Counted from the stretch's first letter, positions 36,200 to 45,836 are shown. The stretch is DNA of 64,000 bases from an uncultured Phocaeicola sp. (GCA_944320845.1 CALUJA010000002.1:143154-207153); one strand, 5' to 3'. Translations and numbers: made by a program. Notes: generated by a model not told the origin, from the letters alone.

Positions 36200-37237
36200 A
36201 TGCTGTCGAAAGTAATACTTCAAGCCAATATAGATAAGGTGGAGACCTATTTCAACCGGGCCGAAAGGCTCGTGATAGTGACTCATGTATCGCCTGACGG
36301 CGACGCTTTGGGCTCGTCTTTAGGATTGTTTCATTTCCTTGCGGAGCAGGGAAAAGATGTGCGCGTCATCGTTCCGAACGCATTCCCCGACTTTTTGCGT
36401 TGGATGCCGGGGTCGAAAGATATAGTGCGTTATGACAAATACAAAGAGTTCGCCGACCGGTTGATTGCGGAGGCAGAGGTCATTTGCTGCCTTGATTTCA
36501 ATGCTTTGTCGCGCATCGACGCGATGGCTGATGCTGTGCGGCAGGCCGCCGGGCGTAAGGTAATGGTCGACCATCACCTGAATCCCGAACCTTTTTGCAA
36601 GGTGACAATCTCTCATCCGGAAATATCATCCACCTCCGAACTCATATTCCGCCTGATTTGCCGTATGGGATGTTTCGACGATATAACCCGTGAAGGAGCG
36701 GAGTGTATCTATACCGGCATGATGACTGATACGGGCGGATTTACTTATAACTCCAATGACCGGCAGATTTATTTCATAATCGGCGAGCTGCTTTCAAAGG
36801 GCATCGACAAGGATGAAATCTACCGCAAGGTCTTCAACACCTATTCCGAAGGACGCCTGCGCCTGATGGGATATATGCTTTATGAGAAGATGCAGGTTTT
36901 TCCGCAGTTTCGTTCCGCCCTTATCTGGCTGACAAAAGAAGAGCAGGGACGCTTCCATTCGGTGAAGGGGGATACGGAAGGATTCGTTAACATGCCGTTG
37001 CAAATGAAGGGAATCTGTTTCTCCGTGTTTTTTCGGGAAGATACAGAAAAAAAGATGATTAAGGTCTCTCTCCGTTCGGTCGGCGCATTCCCGTGCAACC
37101 GGGTAGCGGAAGAATTCTTTAATGGCGGCGGACACCTGAACGCTTCAGGCGGCGAATTTTACGGAACAATGGACGAAGCGATTGCCTTGTTTAAGCAAGC
37201 GCTGGTGAAATATGAGGCCGACTTGCTTAAGAATTAA
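36200..37237 (+). CDS. DHH-family phosphoesterase (NrnA-like oligoribonuclease/pAp phosphatase)
   Basis: 345 aa. N-terminal DHH domain: VIVTHVSPDGDALGSSLG, CLDFNALSRID, VMVDHHLNPEPF (the DHH metal motif) and TGMMTDTGGFTY. C-terminal DHHA1 domain with EEFFNGGGHLNASGGEF. Homologues degrade short RNA or cyclic-di-nucleotide products and dephosphorylate pAp. Likely cytoplasmic, alone behind its own promoter although downstream of comEC. Confidence 0.9.
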   Translation: MLSKVILQANIDKVETYFNRAERLVIVTHVSPDGDALGSSLGLFHFLAEQGKDVRVIVPNAFPDFLRWMPGSKDIVRYDKYKEFADRLIAEAEVICCLDFNALSRIDAMADAVRQAAGRKVMVDHHLNPEPFCKVTISHPEISSTSELIFRLICRMGCFDDITREGAECIYTGMMTDTGGFTYNSNDRQIYFIIGELLSKGIDKDEIYRKVFNTYSEGRLRLMGYMLYEKMQVFPQFRSALIWLTKEEQGRFHSVKGDTEGFVNMPLQMKGICFSVFFREDTEKKMIKVSLRSVGAFPCNRVAEEFFNGGGHLNASGGEFYGTMDEAIALFKQALVKYEADLLKN

Positions 37238-37291
37238 TATAAAAATTCGTTATTTATTGAATATCACCTACGGATATATCCGGCAATTTAT

Positions 37292-37299
37292 TACTTTTG
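37292..37299 (+). promoter_or_regulatory. -7 promoter box for DUF4827-glmM
   Basis: TACTTTTG, 27 bases before the ATG at 37319. Confidence 0.55.
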
Positions 37300-37318
37300 T
37301 CGGCATAAAGAAAAAAAG

Positions 37319-37987
37319 ATGAAGAAGATATATTTGTTTTTTATACTGTTCGTTGCCTGCGCGATGGCTGTCGGTATCCAGGGATGTGACAACAACAAAA
37401 CTTACGCGGAAATGGAGGAAGAGGAGCGCGATGCTATCAATCTGTTTAAAAGTGAACTGGAAGATTCCATTGGCGCCACGTTCATCAGCGAAGACCAGTT
37501 TATCGCCCAGGATTCTACTACCGGCCCCAACGAATTTGTGTTGTTTGACGAGAGCGGTGTGTATATGAATGTCGTGACGCGGGGTGAGGGTGAAGTGCTG
37601 GGAAACGGCACTCACGACATGCTTACCCGCTTTATAGAAATCGCGTTGAGTACGAACGATGCGGCCGGTTGCCATAAGGGGGATACGTTGGCCATCAATT
37701 GGGGAACATCTTCTTATTTTAATAATCCGGATGAATTCCAGTTGACAATCAGCGGCGGGTCTTATTCCGGCAGATTTGCTGACGGTTCGGTTATGGCTAC
37801 AATATACCAGACAAGTGCCGTTCCGTCGGGATGGCTGCTTCCGTTGCGCTTTCTGAAAGTGGCGCGTACCGTGGATTCGGAGAAGATTGTCCGTGTCCGT
37901 CTGATTGTTCCCCACAGCGAAGGGACAGGTACTGCCATGAGCGCCGTCTATCCTTGTTACTATGAAATAACCTATAGCTTATATTAA
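37319..37987 (+). CDS. DUF4827 family lipoprotein
   Basis: 222 aa. Signal MKKIYLFFILFVACAMAVG with lipobox IQG-C (Cys23). The mature part starts DNNKTYAEMEEEERDAI and continues with a beta-rich fold (NEFVLFDESGVYMNVV, FQLTISGGSYSG, VPSGWLLPLRFLK) that has the look of the FKBP-like domain in DUF4827 proteins. No peptidyl-prolyl isomerase residues can be assigned. Periplasmic or surface lipoprotein of Bacteroidales; 9 bases upstream of glmM, so co-transcribed. Confidence 0.82.
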   Translation: MKKIYLFFILFVACAMAVGIQGCDNNKTYAEMEEEERDAINLFKSELEDSIGATFISEDQFIAQDSTTGPNEFVLFDESGVYMNVVTRGEGEVLGNGTHDMLTRFIEIALSTNDAAGCHKGDTLAINWGTSSYFNNPDEFQLTISGGSYSGRFADGSVMATIYQTSAVPSGWLLPLRFLKVARTVDSEKIVRVRLIVPHSEGTGTAMSAVYPCYYEITYSLY

Positions 37988-37996
37988 AAAGAAATT

Positions 37997-39379
37997 ATGA
38001 CACTGATAAAATCTATATCCGGTATCCGTGGAACTATCGGCGGACATGCGGGTGAGGGACTGAATCCTTTGGATATCGTCAAGTTTACTTCGGCATACGC
38101 TACGCTGATACGCCGTACTTCTACCGTTAAGAGCAACAAGATTGTGGTGGGGCGTGATGCCCGCATTTCCGGCGAGATGGTGAAAAATGTGGTTTGCGGT
38201 ACACTGATGGGTATGGGCTTTGATGTGGTGAATATCGGGCTGGCATCTACGCCCACTACCGAGCTTGCCGTAACGATGGAAGGTGCGTGTGGAGGAATCA
38301 TTTTGACCGCCAGCCACAATCCGAAGCAATGGAATGCGCTGAAGTTATTGAATGAGCATGGCGAATTTCTGAATGCAGCCGAAGGAAATGAGGTGCTGCG
38401 CATAGCCGAGGCGGAAGCTTTCGAATATGCGGATATAGACCATCTGGGAAAGTATAGAGAAGATTCTACCTATAATCAGAAGCATATCGAAAGTGTGTTG
38501 GCTTTGGATCTGGTGGATGTAGATGCTATCCGCAAGGCGGATTTCCACGTGGCGATAGACTGTGTCAATTCGGTGGGAGGCATCATTCTGCCGCAGCTGC
38601 TTGAGCGTTTGGGCGTGAAGTATGTGGAGAAGCTTTATTGCGAACCTACCGGAGACTTCCAGCATAATCCCGAACCGCTGGAGAAAAACCTGGGCGACAT
38701 AATGGCACTGATGAAGAAAGGCGGGGCGGATGTGGCTTTTGTCGTCGATCCGGATGTAGACCGTCTGGCCATGATTTGTGAAGACGGCACCATGTATGGC
38801 GAAGAATATACCTTGGTGACCGTTGCCGACTATGTGCTGAAGCATACGCCCGGCAATACGGTTTCCAATCTCAGTTCAACCCGCGCTTTGCGCGATGTGA
38901 CCCGCCGTTACGGACAGCAATATAATGCTTCGGCCGTGGGCGAAGTGAACGTGGTGACAAAGATGAAGGAGACTCATGCCGTGATAGGCGGCGAAGGAAA
39001 CGGCGGGGTAATCTATCCGGAGTCGCATTACGGACGCGATGCGCTGGTGGGCATTGCGCTTTTCCTCAGCCATCTGGCCCATGAAGGAAAGAAAGTGAGC
39101 GAGCTTCGCGCTTCCTATCCCAATTATTTCATGGCCAAAAACCGCATAGACCTTGCTCCCGACACCGATATTGATGCCGTCCTGGCTAAGGTTAAAGAGC
39201 ATTATAAGGGCGAAGAGATTAATGATATCGACGGTGTGAAGATTGATTTTCCCGATAAATGGGTGCATTTGCGGAAAAGCAACACGGAGCCGATTATCCG
39301 TGTCTATTCAGAAGCTCCGACTATGAAGGAGGCAGACGAGCTGGGCAAGGAGATTATGGATATGGTCTACAGTCTGTAG
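37997..39379 (+). CDS. glmM: Phosphoglucosamine mutase
   Basis: 460 aa alpha-D-phosphohexomutase. SGIRGTIGGHAGE start, active-serine loop LTASHNPKQWNALK (Ser106), metal loop DPDVDRLAMI, sugar loop GGEGNGGVI and the phosphate-binding C-terminus RKSNTEPIIRVYSEA. Converts glucosamine-6-phosphate to -1-phosphate for peptidoglycan and LPS. Phosphomannomutase activity cannot be excluded. Ends 7 bases from the convergent hemW with no obvious terminator between. Confidence 0.9.
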   Translation: MTLIKSISGIRGTIGGHAGEGLNPLDIVKFTSAYATLIRRTSTVKSNKIVVGRDARISGEMVKNVVCGTLMGMGFDVVNIGLASTPTTELAVTMEGACGGIILTASHNPKQWNALKLLNEHGEFLNAAEGNEVLRIAEAEAFEYADIDHLGKYREDSTYNQKHIESVLALDLVDVDAIRKADFHVAIDCVNSVGGIILPQLLERLGVKYVEKLYCEPTGDFQHNPEPLEKNLGDIMALMKKGGADVAFVVDPDVDRLAMICEDGTMYGEEYTLVTVADYVLKHTPGNTVSNLSSTRALRDVTRRYGQQYNASAVGEVNVVTKMKETHAVIGGEGNGGVIYPESHYGRDALVGIALFLSHLAHEGKKVSELRASYPNYFMAKNRIDLAPDTDIDAVLAKVKEHYKGEEINDIDGVKIDFPDKWVHLRKSNTEPIIRVYSEAPTMKEADELGKEIMDMVYSL

Positions 39380-39386
39380 TGCCGTT

Positions 39387-40514
39387 TCATACCCAGAGCA
39401 GGTCGCTCATGATGCCGTCGGACACGAATACGCCCTTTTCGGTGAGATGGAGGCTGCCGTTGGAAATCTTGACTGTCCCTTGCTTCAGGTGGGGGGCAGC
39501 CATGCGGAGGCAGTAGGAATAGAGCTCGTTCCCGAAATCCTCCTGCATTTGTTGCAGGGAGATTCCTTCGCGGGTGCGCATGGCGGTGACAATGCGGTCG
39601 TTGTAGCGCGTGTATAAGTCCAGTTCCTCTTTTTCGCTTGCCGTTTTGCCGTTTGCCGTTTCCTTTATGTACCGGTCGAGCGATGCGATGTTCCATTGGC
39701 GCGACATTCCGTCGTATGAATGTGCGGCGGCTCCGCATCCTAAATATTTTTTTCCCGTCCAGTAACTGGAGTTGTGCCGTGAGTGGAATCCGGGCTTGCA
39801 GAAGTTTGAGATTTCATAATGGATATAACCGCCTTCTTTCAGCCTGCGTATCAGCAGGGCGAAAAGTGAAACGCTGGTTTCTTCGCTTACTTCCTCCACC
39901 CGATGCTGTTCGCGCAGCGTCCAGAGCGGAGTCCCTTCTTCATAAATCAGGTGATAAGCAGAAATATGCTCCGGGCCGAGAAGGATGGCCTGCTGTAAAT
40001 CCTGTTCCCACATCTCGGCCGTTTCGCCCGGAAGTCCGTATATAAGGTCGATGCTGATATTGGCAAATCCGGCGCTGCGGCAATCCTGAAAGGCTTTTAT
40101 GGCCTGCCGGGCTGTGTGGCGCCGGTTCAGCAGCTTCAGCGTGTCTTCATGAAAAGTCTGTATCCCCATGCTCAGACGGTTGAACGGCAGGCGGCGGAGC
40201 ATGTCGATATAGTCGGGAGTCAGGTCGTCCGGGTTGGCTTCGAGCGTAATCTCGGCATCTTTTGTCAGATGATACAGGCTGCCGATGGTCTTGAATACTT
40301 GCTTGAAGTGTTTTTCGCTGAGCTGGGAAGGCGTTCCTCCGCCGAAATAGACGGTTTCCACCTTCTCTCCCTGAAGATATGCCCGCCGGATTTCAAGTTC
40401 GCGGCAGAGAGCGTCGATATAGCTGTCTGTCTTTTCGCTTTGCGTGGTGGAGAAAAAGTCGCAATATACGCATCGGCGTTTGCAGAAAGGGATGTGAAGA
40501 TAGATTCCGGCCAT
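39387..40514 (-). CDS. hemW: HemW-like radical SAM protein (coproporphyrinogen III oxidase family)
   Basis: 375 aa. GIYLHIPFCKRRCVYCDFFS carries CxxxCxxC for the [4Fe-4S] cluster; VYFGGGTPSQLS and NPDDLTPDYIDMLRR follow, and the C-terminal HemN_C region begins near 300. Homologues are haem chaperones; the catalytic extra cysteine of HemN is absent from the first motif. The ATG at 40514 begins the conserved part; the upstream frame runs through the -7 box and is rejected. Confidence 0.92.
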   Translation of the reverse strand: MAGIYLHIPFCKRRCVYCDFFSTTQSEKTDSYIDALCRELEIRRAYLQGEKVETVYFGGGTPSQLSEKHFKQVFKTIGSLYHLTKDAEITLEANPDDLTPDYIDMLRRLPFNRLSMGIQTFHEDTLKLLNRRHTARQAIKAFQDCRSAGFANISIDLIYGLPGETAEMWEQDLQQAILLGPEHISAYHLIYEEGTPLWTLREQHRVEEVSEETSVSLFALLIRRLKEGGYIHYEISNFCKPGFHSRHNSSYWTGKKYLGCGAAAHSYDGMSRQWNIASLDRYIKETANGKTASEKEELDLYTRYNDRIVTAMRTREGISLQQMQEDFGNELYSYCLRMAAPHLKQGTVKISNGSLHLTEKGVFVSDGIMSDLLWV

Positions 40515-40532
40515 AGTCTCTGTTTGTTTCTG

Positions 40533-40540
40533 CAAAGTTA
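40533..40540 (-). promoter_or_regulatory. -7 promoter box for hemW
   Basis: TAACTTTG on the minus strand, 19 bases upstream of the ATG at 40514. Confidence 0.55.
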
Positions 40541-40840
40541 AGCAGTATTTTCCGATTGTCTGTAACGCGGCAGATGAAATCTTTCTTTCGGCCTGCATGT
40601 GGACATGCCTGTCTTTTGAAGGGCCGGAGCGCAGGCAGGATAGGGGCGGACGGCGTTTTCGTCCTGAGCGGAAAACTTTTCGGATGGCAGGAAGCGGTGC
40701 CGTTGGCCGTGAAGGTCTGCTTTTGTGGCAGGCATCGGATGGGAAAGCCCTGCAAGGGCGGCAGGGCGGAAAGGAAGTCTGCGGGTTTTGTATATCCGTA
40801 AAAAGAAGCGTGTCTTATTTAACAAAAAGATGTGCAGCGC
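40541..40840. other. Gene-free stretch between hemW and the histidine kinase
   Basis: The gap between the two start codons is 378 bases and relatively G/C-rich. Frames on both strands have no recognisable family. Apart from the divergent promoters nothing is identified. Confidence 0.5.
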
Positions 40841-40871
40841 TTTGCCTCTTGATTCATTTTAATTAAATTTG
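40841..40871 (+). promoter_or_regulatory. Promoter of the LytS/LytTR-type two-component operon
   Basis: TTTG at 40841 and TAAATTTG at 40864, spacing 23; start codon 22 bases downstream. Confidence 0.72.
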
Positions 40872-40892
40872 CAAGTATAATGTAGCTGTGTC

Positions 40893-42911
40893 ATGAAGCT
40901 GAATGTAATGTTCGGTTTGATTATTGTGTGTCTTGTGCTGCATGTCCTTATCGCGGGGTGCAGCCGGCGGGAAAGGGATTTTGGGGAATGGGCTAATCTG
41001 ACTTTTATGAAGAGTATGGATGATTCCGTTTCCAAGAATCCCGAGCGTGTATGCCTGTGGGTGGACAGTATGCTGCCTGCATCTGCCGGCAGTTTCAGAT
41101 ATTACCGCCTGTTGCTCCTGAAGGCGAAAGCCATGATGTTTCGTTCCGAGGCCGATTCGGCCATGCTCTGTCTGGATAAAGTGGAGGATTACTGCGCCGC
41201 ATCGGAGGCTAAGAAAGATGTGAGGCTTCGGGCCGAAGTCTGGAATACGAGAGGAAATGTCTATTCACGTATAAAGGCTTCGCTTGATTCGGCATTGTGG
41301 GCTTTCCGCAAGGCTTATGGATATGCTTTGCAGGGAGGATACAGGTCGTCTGTTCCCGATATCTGCATGAATCTCGCCGATGTTTATGTGCGTAAGGGGC
41401 GTTATGACCAGGGCGCATTCTGGTATCGCCATGCGTTGCTGGTATGCGACTCGCTCCAGGTTCCTGAGGGAAAGCGCTTTCCTATCTATTACGGACTTGC
41501 GCAGGTCAGTATGGAGCTGCGTAACTTCGAGCGCTGCGACTATTTCTACGATTTGGCCTATCGGTTTTATAGTCACATGAAACCGTATGAACAGCATATA
41601 TATCTGAACAACCGGGGCAATTCCTATTATTTCAGGCAGGATTATGAAACGGCATTGGACTATTTCCGCCGTTCGCTGGCTCTTGTCAACCGTTATCCCG
41701 CCATGGAGTTTGAGCGGAATCTGACCATGGTAAATCTTGGTGAGGTGTTTCTGCTGCTGAACCAGACAGACTCGGCCACATACTATTTGAATCGCTGCCA
41801 TGAGTTCTTTCATTCCATCGGCAACATCAGCGCTCTCTATTACATCGATACGCAGCTAATCGAGCTTGCACTGAAGCAGGGAGATATGGAGATGGCTGCG
41901 CGCCGGGTGAGGGAGGCGGTCAACGCCGGGAATGTAGAGCCCAACATGGTCAGGATGCGCAACAATTATCTGCAGCATTACTATGAAGAGCAGGGTGATT
42001 ACCGCCGGGCGTATCATTATCTGCAGGAAAACCTGCGGATAGACGATTCCACACGCAACACTTGGATAAGGATGAAGGCGGCCGAGATAGCATTGCAGTA
42101 CAGTCAAGACAGCACTTTGATGCAGAAGGAAATATCCATCCGGAAGAAAGAGAACCAGGTTTTGCGGCTTCATCAATGGCTGTATGCCGCGTTTGCAGGC
42201 GTCTTGCTGCTGGCTGTCTTTATTCTTGTGTTTTTGCGGCGGCGGGAGCGCGAGCGTTGGAAAATGCAGATAGCTATGGCTTCCCTGCGTCTGGAGAATG
42301 TCCGCAACCGTATATCTCCTCATTTCATCTTCAACGTGCTCAGTCATGAAGTAAGGATTCACCCGGACCGGGAGGGTGAAAACCACAGTCTGATGGGGTT
42401 GATAAAACTGTTTCGCCGTAATCTGGAGATGATGGAGAGCGTATCCGTCACATTGGCCGACGAGTTGGATTTTGTTTCTACTTATATTGATATAGAGAGT
42501 GCGGCACTGGGAAACCAGTTTGTCTATACGTTGAAAGTGGATGAAGGCATAGTGCCGGATGCGGTGCGGATACCTTCCATGCTGATACAGATACCGGTGG
42601 AAAATGCCATTAAGCACGGTCTTCTCCGGAAAGAAGGCAGGCGTCTGCTTGATATAGAAATATCGCTCAAGGAGGAGGCCGTGGTAATCTGTGTGCGCGA
42701 CAATGGAGGCGGATACAAAGAAAAGCATACAAGTTGGGGAACCGGTACTGGATTGAAGGTGATTGCCCAGACCATTCAGTTGCTTAATTCCTATAATCGC
42801 AGCCAGCTTACGATGACGGTGGGCAATATGTCTATGGGAAACGGCGAGGTTGGATGTGAAGTGTGTTTTGTTGTTCCTCTCGATTATTCATATCAGTTAA
42901 AGAAAAAATGA
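40893..42911 (+). CDS. LytS-type sensor histidine kinase with periplasmic TPR domain
   Basis: 672 aa. N-terminal signal with a lipobox-like LIAG-C (Cys23), then a helical TPR region (about 60-420; NTRGNVYSRIKAS, NNRGNSYYFRQDYETALDYF). One membrane helix at about 429-448 (LYAAFAGVLLLAVFILVFL) follows. Cytoplasmic part: His-kinase motif RNRISPHFIFNVLSHE (His477) and ATPase VENAIKHGL, DNGGG and GTGTGL boxes. It should phosphorylate the LytTR regulator encoded next (1-base gap). The lipobox plus a later membrane helix would anchor the sensor domain at both ends, if it is really processed. Confidence 0.9.
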   Translation: MKLNVMFGLIIVCLVLHVLIAGCSRRERDFGEWANLTFMKSMDDSVSKNPERVCLWVDSMLPASAGSFRYYRLLLLKAKAMMFRSEADSAMLCLDKVEDYCAASEAKKDVRLRAEVWNTRGNVYSRIKASLDSALWAFRKAYGYALQGGYRSSVPDICMNLADVYVRKGRYDQGAFWYRHALLVCDSLQVPEGKRFPIYYGLAQVSMELRNFERCDYFYDLAYRFYSHMKPYEQHIYLNNRGNSYYFRQDYETALDYFRRSLALVNRYPAMEFERNLTMVNLGEVFLLLNQTDSATYYLNRCHEFFHSIGNISALYYIDTQLIELALKQGDMEMAARRVREAVNAGNVEPNMVRMRNNYLQHYYEEQGDYRRAYHYLQENLRIDDSTRNTWIRMKAAEIALQYSQDSTLMQKEISIRKKENQVLRLHQWLYAAFAGVLLLAVFILVFLRRRERERWKMQIAMASLRLENVRNRISPHFIFNVLSHEVRIHPDREGENHSLMGLIKLFRRNLEMMESVSVTLADELDFVSTYIDIESAALGNQFVYTLKVDEGIVPDAVRIPSMLIQIPVENAIKHGLLRKEGRRLLDIEISLKEEAVVICVRDNGGGYKEKHTSWGTGTGLKVIAQTIQLLNSYNRSQLTMTVGNMSMGNGEVGCEVCFVVPLDYSYQLKKK

Positions 42912-42912
42912 A

Positions 42913-43671
42913 ATGGAACCGATGAAGATTGTTATTGTAGACGATGATGAATCTGCTATCGACTGTTTGAGTTTTGAATTGAAGCGGTATGACTGGATTT
43001 CGGTGGAGGGGATAGCGCGGACGGGCGTGGCAGGAATCAAGTTGGTTGAGAAGATACGCCCCGATTTGCTTTTCCTCGATGTGGAATTGCCCGATATGCA
43101 GGGGATGGATGTCGTGGGGAAACTGCGTGAAAGCCTTTCATGGAACATGCGCATCGTGTTTTATACGGCTTACAGCAAGTATATGATAGACGCATTGCGC
43201 AGCTCAGCCTTCGATTTCCTCTTGAAGCCCGTCGACCGGAAAGAGCTGGAGGTGGTGCTTTCACGGATTGAACCGCAAGAGAAAGGCGACATGTTTTCTT
43301 ATCGCGGGGGCGTCGGTATGGGTGACGGCGACAAACCCTTCATCTTGGTTACGCCTACGGGAGACTTGCGTGTGTTGCGCGCTTCGGATATCGGCTATTT
43401 CCGTTACCAGTCATCGCGCAAGCTGTGGGAGGTGGCACTGACAAACGGAACGTTTTTCCCGCTCAAGCGGAACACTTCGGCCGAGCAGCTGTGTGCTTAT
43501 GACGAGTATTTCGTGCAGATACATCAGTCGTATATCATCAATCTGAACTATCTGATGATGGTGCAGGATAATCGCTGCATCATGTATCCCCCTTTCAACG
43601 CTGTGGCGGAAGACTTGTTGGTGTCGAAGAAATACCGGAAGGAGATGATGAAGCGCTTCTATCAGCTTTGA
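42913..43671 (+). CDS. LytTR-family response regulator
   Basis: 252 aa. Receiver domain (about 5-120): IVIVDDDESA acid pair, phosphoacceptor Asp56 in LLFLDVELPDMQG, YTAYSKYM switch and FLLKPVDRKEL Lys. The C-terminal LytTR DNA-binding domain (about 145-245) has VLRASDIGYFRYQSSRKLWEV and YFVQIHQSYIINLNYL. Partner of the kinase directly upstream. Targets unknown; the DUF5723 gene that follows in the same direction is a candidate. Confidence 0.95.
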   Translation: MEPMKIVIVDDDESAIDCLSFELKRYDWISVEGIARTGVAGIKLVEKIRPDLLFLDVELPDMQGMDVVGKLRESLSWNMRIVFYTAYSKYMIDALRSSAFDFLLKPVDRKELEVVLSRIEPQEKGDMFSYRGGVGMGDGDKPFILVTPTGDLRVLRASDIGYFRYQSSRKLWEVALTNGTFFPLKRNTSAEQLCAYDEYFVQIHQSYIINLNYLMMVQDNRCIMYPPFNAVAEDLLVSKKYRKEMMKRFYQL

Positions 43672-43772
43672 TGCAAAGATAAAAGAGGTAAAATAGTCGC
43701 ATATTTTGTCCGTATAGTCGGAGTTTATGGCTGTTTGGTAGGCATTTGTGTCCTTTTTTCTCAGTAGTCTTT

Positions 43773-43803
43773 TTTGATGTTTTATGGAAATGTTTTACTT
43801 TTG
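43773..43803 (+). promoter_or_regulatory. Promoter of the DUF5723 gene
   Basis: TTTG at 43773 and TACTTTTG at 43796, spacing 23; start codon 30 bases downstream. Confidence 0.72.
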
Positions 43804-43832
43804 TAGCATCAGTTAATCAATATGAAATTGTT

Positions 43833-45185
43833 ATGAGAATCCTTAAAAGTAAAAGCTTGCTGTTGGCAGCGGGATTTCTGCTGTTTGGAACGGCGGCACA
43901 AGCACAGTATCTGCGTACTTCTTATTTTATGGAAGGCACAAGCGCACGTTTACAAATGAATCCGGGGTTGCAGCCTACAAGGGGATATTTCAATTTTCCT
44001 GTTCTCGGTTCGTTGAATCTGGGAGCTTCGTCCAATGTGTTGGGAACAAGCGACATTATTGATGTGCTCGATGCGGGTGATGATTTGTTCACGAACGACG
44101 GACTGTATAACCGTCTGAAGACAGACAACCGTCTGAACGTTAACATGAACACGGATATCCTTTCTTTCGGATGGCATCGGGGAAAAGGCTTCTGGAGTGT
44201 AAACGTTGGGTTGCGCATGGATATGGGGGCTTCTATCCCTAAGACAATGTTTGATTACTTGCGTCAGGTGAACAATACGGAAGATATCAACGGCGGTTTT
44301 TCTGGTATGAATTTTGACATGAATGCCTATGCGGAAGTCGGTTTGGGCTATTCACGCCGGATTACAGACCGCCTGACTGTGGGCGGACGCCTGAAGGTTT
44401 TGCTGGGTATCGCCCGTGCAGAAATGGCGGTGGACAACTTCAGCGTAGAGGGAGTGCCCGACAATATCAATGATTACTATTATTCAAATCCGTATAACTA
44501 TGGTACGGCAACGGCTGCGGCCCATGTAAGCACCACGATGAAAGGGGGAGGACTGGGCTTTAACAGTAACGGACAGATTGACGGATTTGATATCGACGGA
44601 GGTAACTTCGGCATCGCAGGAGCCGGACTCGGCATCGATTTGGGAGCGAGCTATAAGGTTTGGAAAGATTTGACCGTTTCGGCAGCTGTGCTCGACTTGG
44701 GATTCATCAAGTGGAAAGGCAGTGAAACGACGCTTGCTTCGGTAGACGAGACTTATGAGGTTACTTCGGAGAATTATTATGACTTCGTCGACGGCGACTT
44801 CTTGAGCATGGACCGCTTTAATCTGACCGAGCAGGGAGAGGTGAAGGACAAGAAGGAAAAGCTGGCCGCTACTATCCTTCTGGCCGGCGAGTATGCTTTC
44901 CTGAACAATAAGATTAGCGTGGGCGCGATGTATACAAGCCGTTTCGTGCAGCCGAAAACGATGAACGAGCTCACTTTCTCGGCTACGTTCCGTCCGAAGA
45001 ACTGGTTCAACGTTGCGGTAAGCTATTCTCCGATTCAGGCTTCCGGCAAGTCTCTGGGTCTGGCATTGAAGCTCGGCTCTCTGTTTATCGGTACAGACTA
45101 TATGTTTTTCGGGAGCAACTCTCGCAGCGTGAATGCTTTCTTCGGCATTTCCTTCCCGATGGGAAAAGCGATTGCCCGTAAATAA
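43833..45185 (+). CDS. DUF5723 family outer-membrane beta-barrel protein
   Basis: 450 aa. Signal MRILKSKSLLLAAGFLLFG ending AAQAQ. The rest is beta-barrel-like with repeated aromatic-ended strands: LQMNPGLQPTRGYFNFPVLG, FWSVNVGLRMDMGA, GLGYSRRITDRLTVGGRL, NWFNVAVSYSPIQ, ending NAFFGISFPMGKAIARK. This pattern fits DUF5723 (FadL-like fold), an uncharacterised group in Bacteroidota. The frame upstream to 43746 covers the promoter, so the ATG at 43833 is used. Single gene with its own terminator. Confidence 0.82.
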   Translation: MRILKSKSLLLAAGFLLFGTAAQAQYLRTSYFMEGTSARLQMNPGLQPTRGYFNFPVLGSLNLGASSNVLGTSDIIDVLDAGDDLFTNDGLYNRLKTDNRLNVNMNTDILSFGWHRGKGFWSVNVGLRMDMGASIPKTMFDYLRQVNNTEDINGGFSGMNFDMNAYAEVGLGYSRRITDRLTVGGRLKVLLGIARAEMAVDNFSVEGVPDNINDYYYSNPYNYGTATAAAHVSTTMKGGGLGFNSNGQIDGFDIDGGNFGIAGAGLGIDLGASYKVWKDLTVSAAVLDLGFIKWKGSETTLASVDETYEVTSENYYDFVDGDFLSMDRFNLTEQGEVKDKKEKLAATILLAGEYAFLNNKISVGAMYTSRFVQPKTMNELTFSATFRPKNWFNVAVSYSPIQASGKSLGLALKLGSLFIGTDYMFFGSNSRSVNAFFGISFPMGKAIARK

Positions 45186-45205
45186 TCAGGTTCACTTATA
45201 ATCAG

Positions 45206-45239
45206 ACGCCCGTATCATGAAGATGGTACGGGCGTTTTG
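45206..45239 (+). terminator. Terminator of the DUF5723 gene
   Basis: 9-bp GC-rich stem ACGCCCGTA/TACGGGCGT extended inward by three pairs, 4-base loop, then TTTT. Confidence 0.88.
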
Positions 45240-45293
45240 CTATCAGAATAAATCAGTTTTGTCGGGATGAAAGAGACACGGTGTATCGACGGT

Positions 45294-45830
45294 TCAGAGA
45301 GAGCACTGCGTCAGTGTCGTCCCGTCGAGGTGGTGAACGGTCACTATCCCCCCTTCGTAGGTGGCAAAGGTCGGCGCGTTGCCGTCTTTGGGAAAGGTGA
45401 CCGAACCGGTGTTACAGACAATCCGTCCGTCTTGCCGGGTCAGTTTCCACCGGTGTGTATGTCCGTAGAACAGGCAGTCAGGTGTTCCCGGCAGTTTGTC
45501 TTCGTTATAGATGTGGCCGTGAGTGAGGAAAAGTCGTTTTCCCTCATCCACCAGCAGCGCATAGTCGGACAGAATGGGGAAGTCGAGCAGCATCTGGTCG
45601 ACTTCCGAATCGCAGTTTCCTCGCACGGCGATAATGTCATCTGCCATTTTGTTCAGCAGTCCGGCCACTTCTTGCGGTGCAAGACCCTCTGGCAGCCCGT
45701 TGCGCGGGCCGTAGTTCAATATGTCGCCCAGGATGCAGAGCATGTGGCATCTCTCTTTTTCATAATAGTCCAGCACCCGTTTCAGTGCGGGCAGCGAACC
45801 GTGAATGTCAGACACAATCAGATATTTCAT
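45294..45830 (-). CDS. yfcE: YfcE-like metallophosphodiesterase
   Basis: 178 aa calcineurin-like phosphodiesterase. Metal motifs in order: SDIHGS, ILGDILNYGPRN, RGNCDSE, THGHIYNED and FYGHTHRWKL. Short family that hydrolyses phosphodiesters in vitro, natural substrate unknown. Ends before the DUF5723 terminator; begins 6 bases after the stop of the small lipoprotein gene, so the two are co-transcribed. Confidence 0.92.
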   Translation of the reverse strand: MKYLIVSDIHGSLPALKRVLDYYEKERCHMLCILGDILNYGPRNGLPEGLAPQEVAGLLNKMADDIIAVRGNCDSEVDQMLLDFPILSDYALLVDEGKRLFLTHGHIYNEDKLPGTPDCLFYGHTHRWKLTRQDGRIVCNTGSVTFPKDGNAPTFATYEGGIVTVHHLDGTTLTQCSL

Positions 45831-45836
45831 GCGGCG

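Noticed and set aside
40556-40801. 81-codon frame before the histidine kinase
   Set aside because: No family resemblance; lies in the divergent promoter gap.
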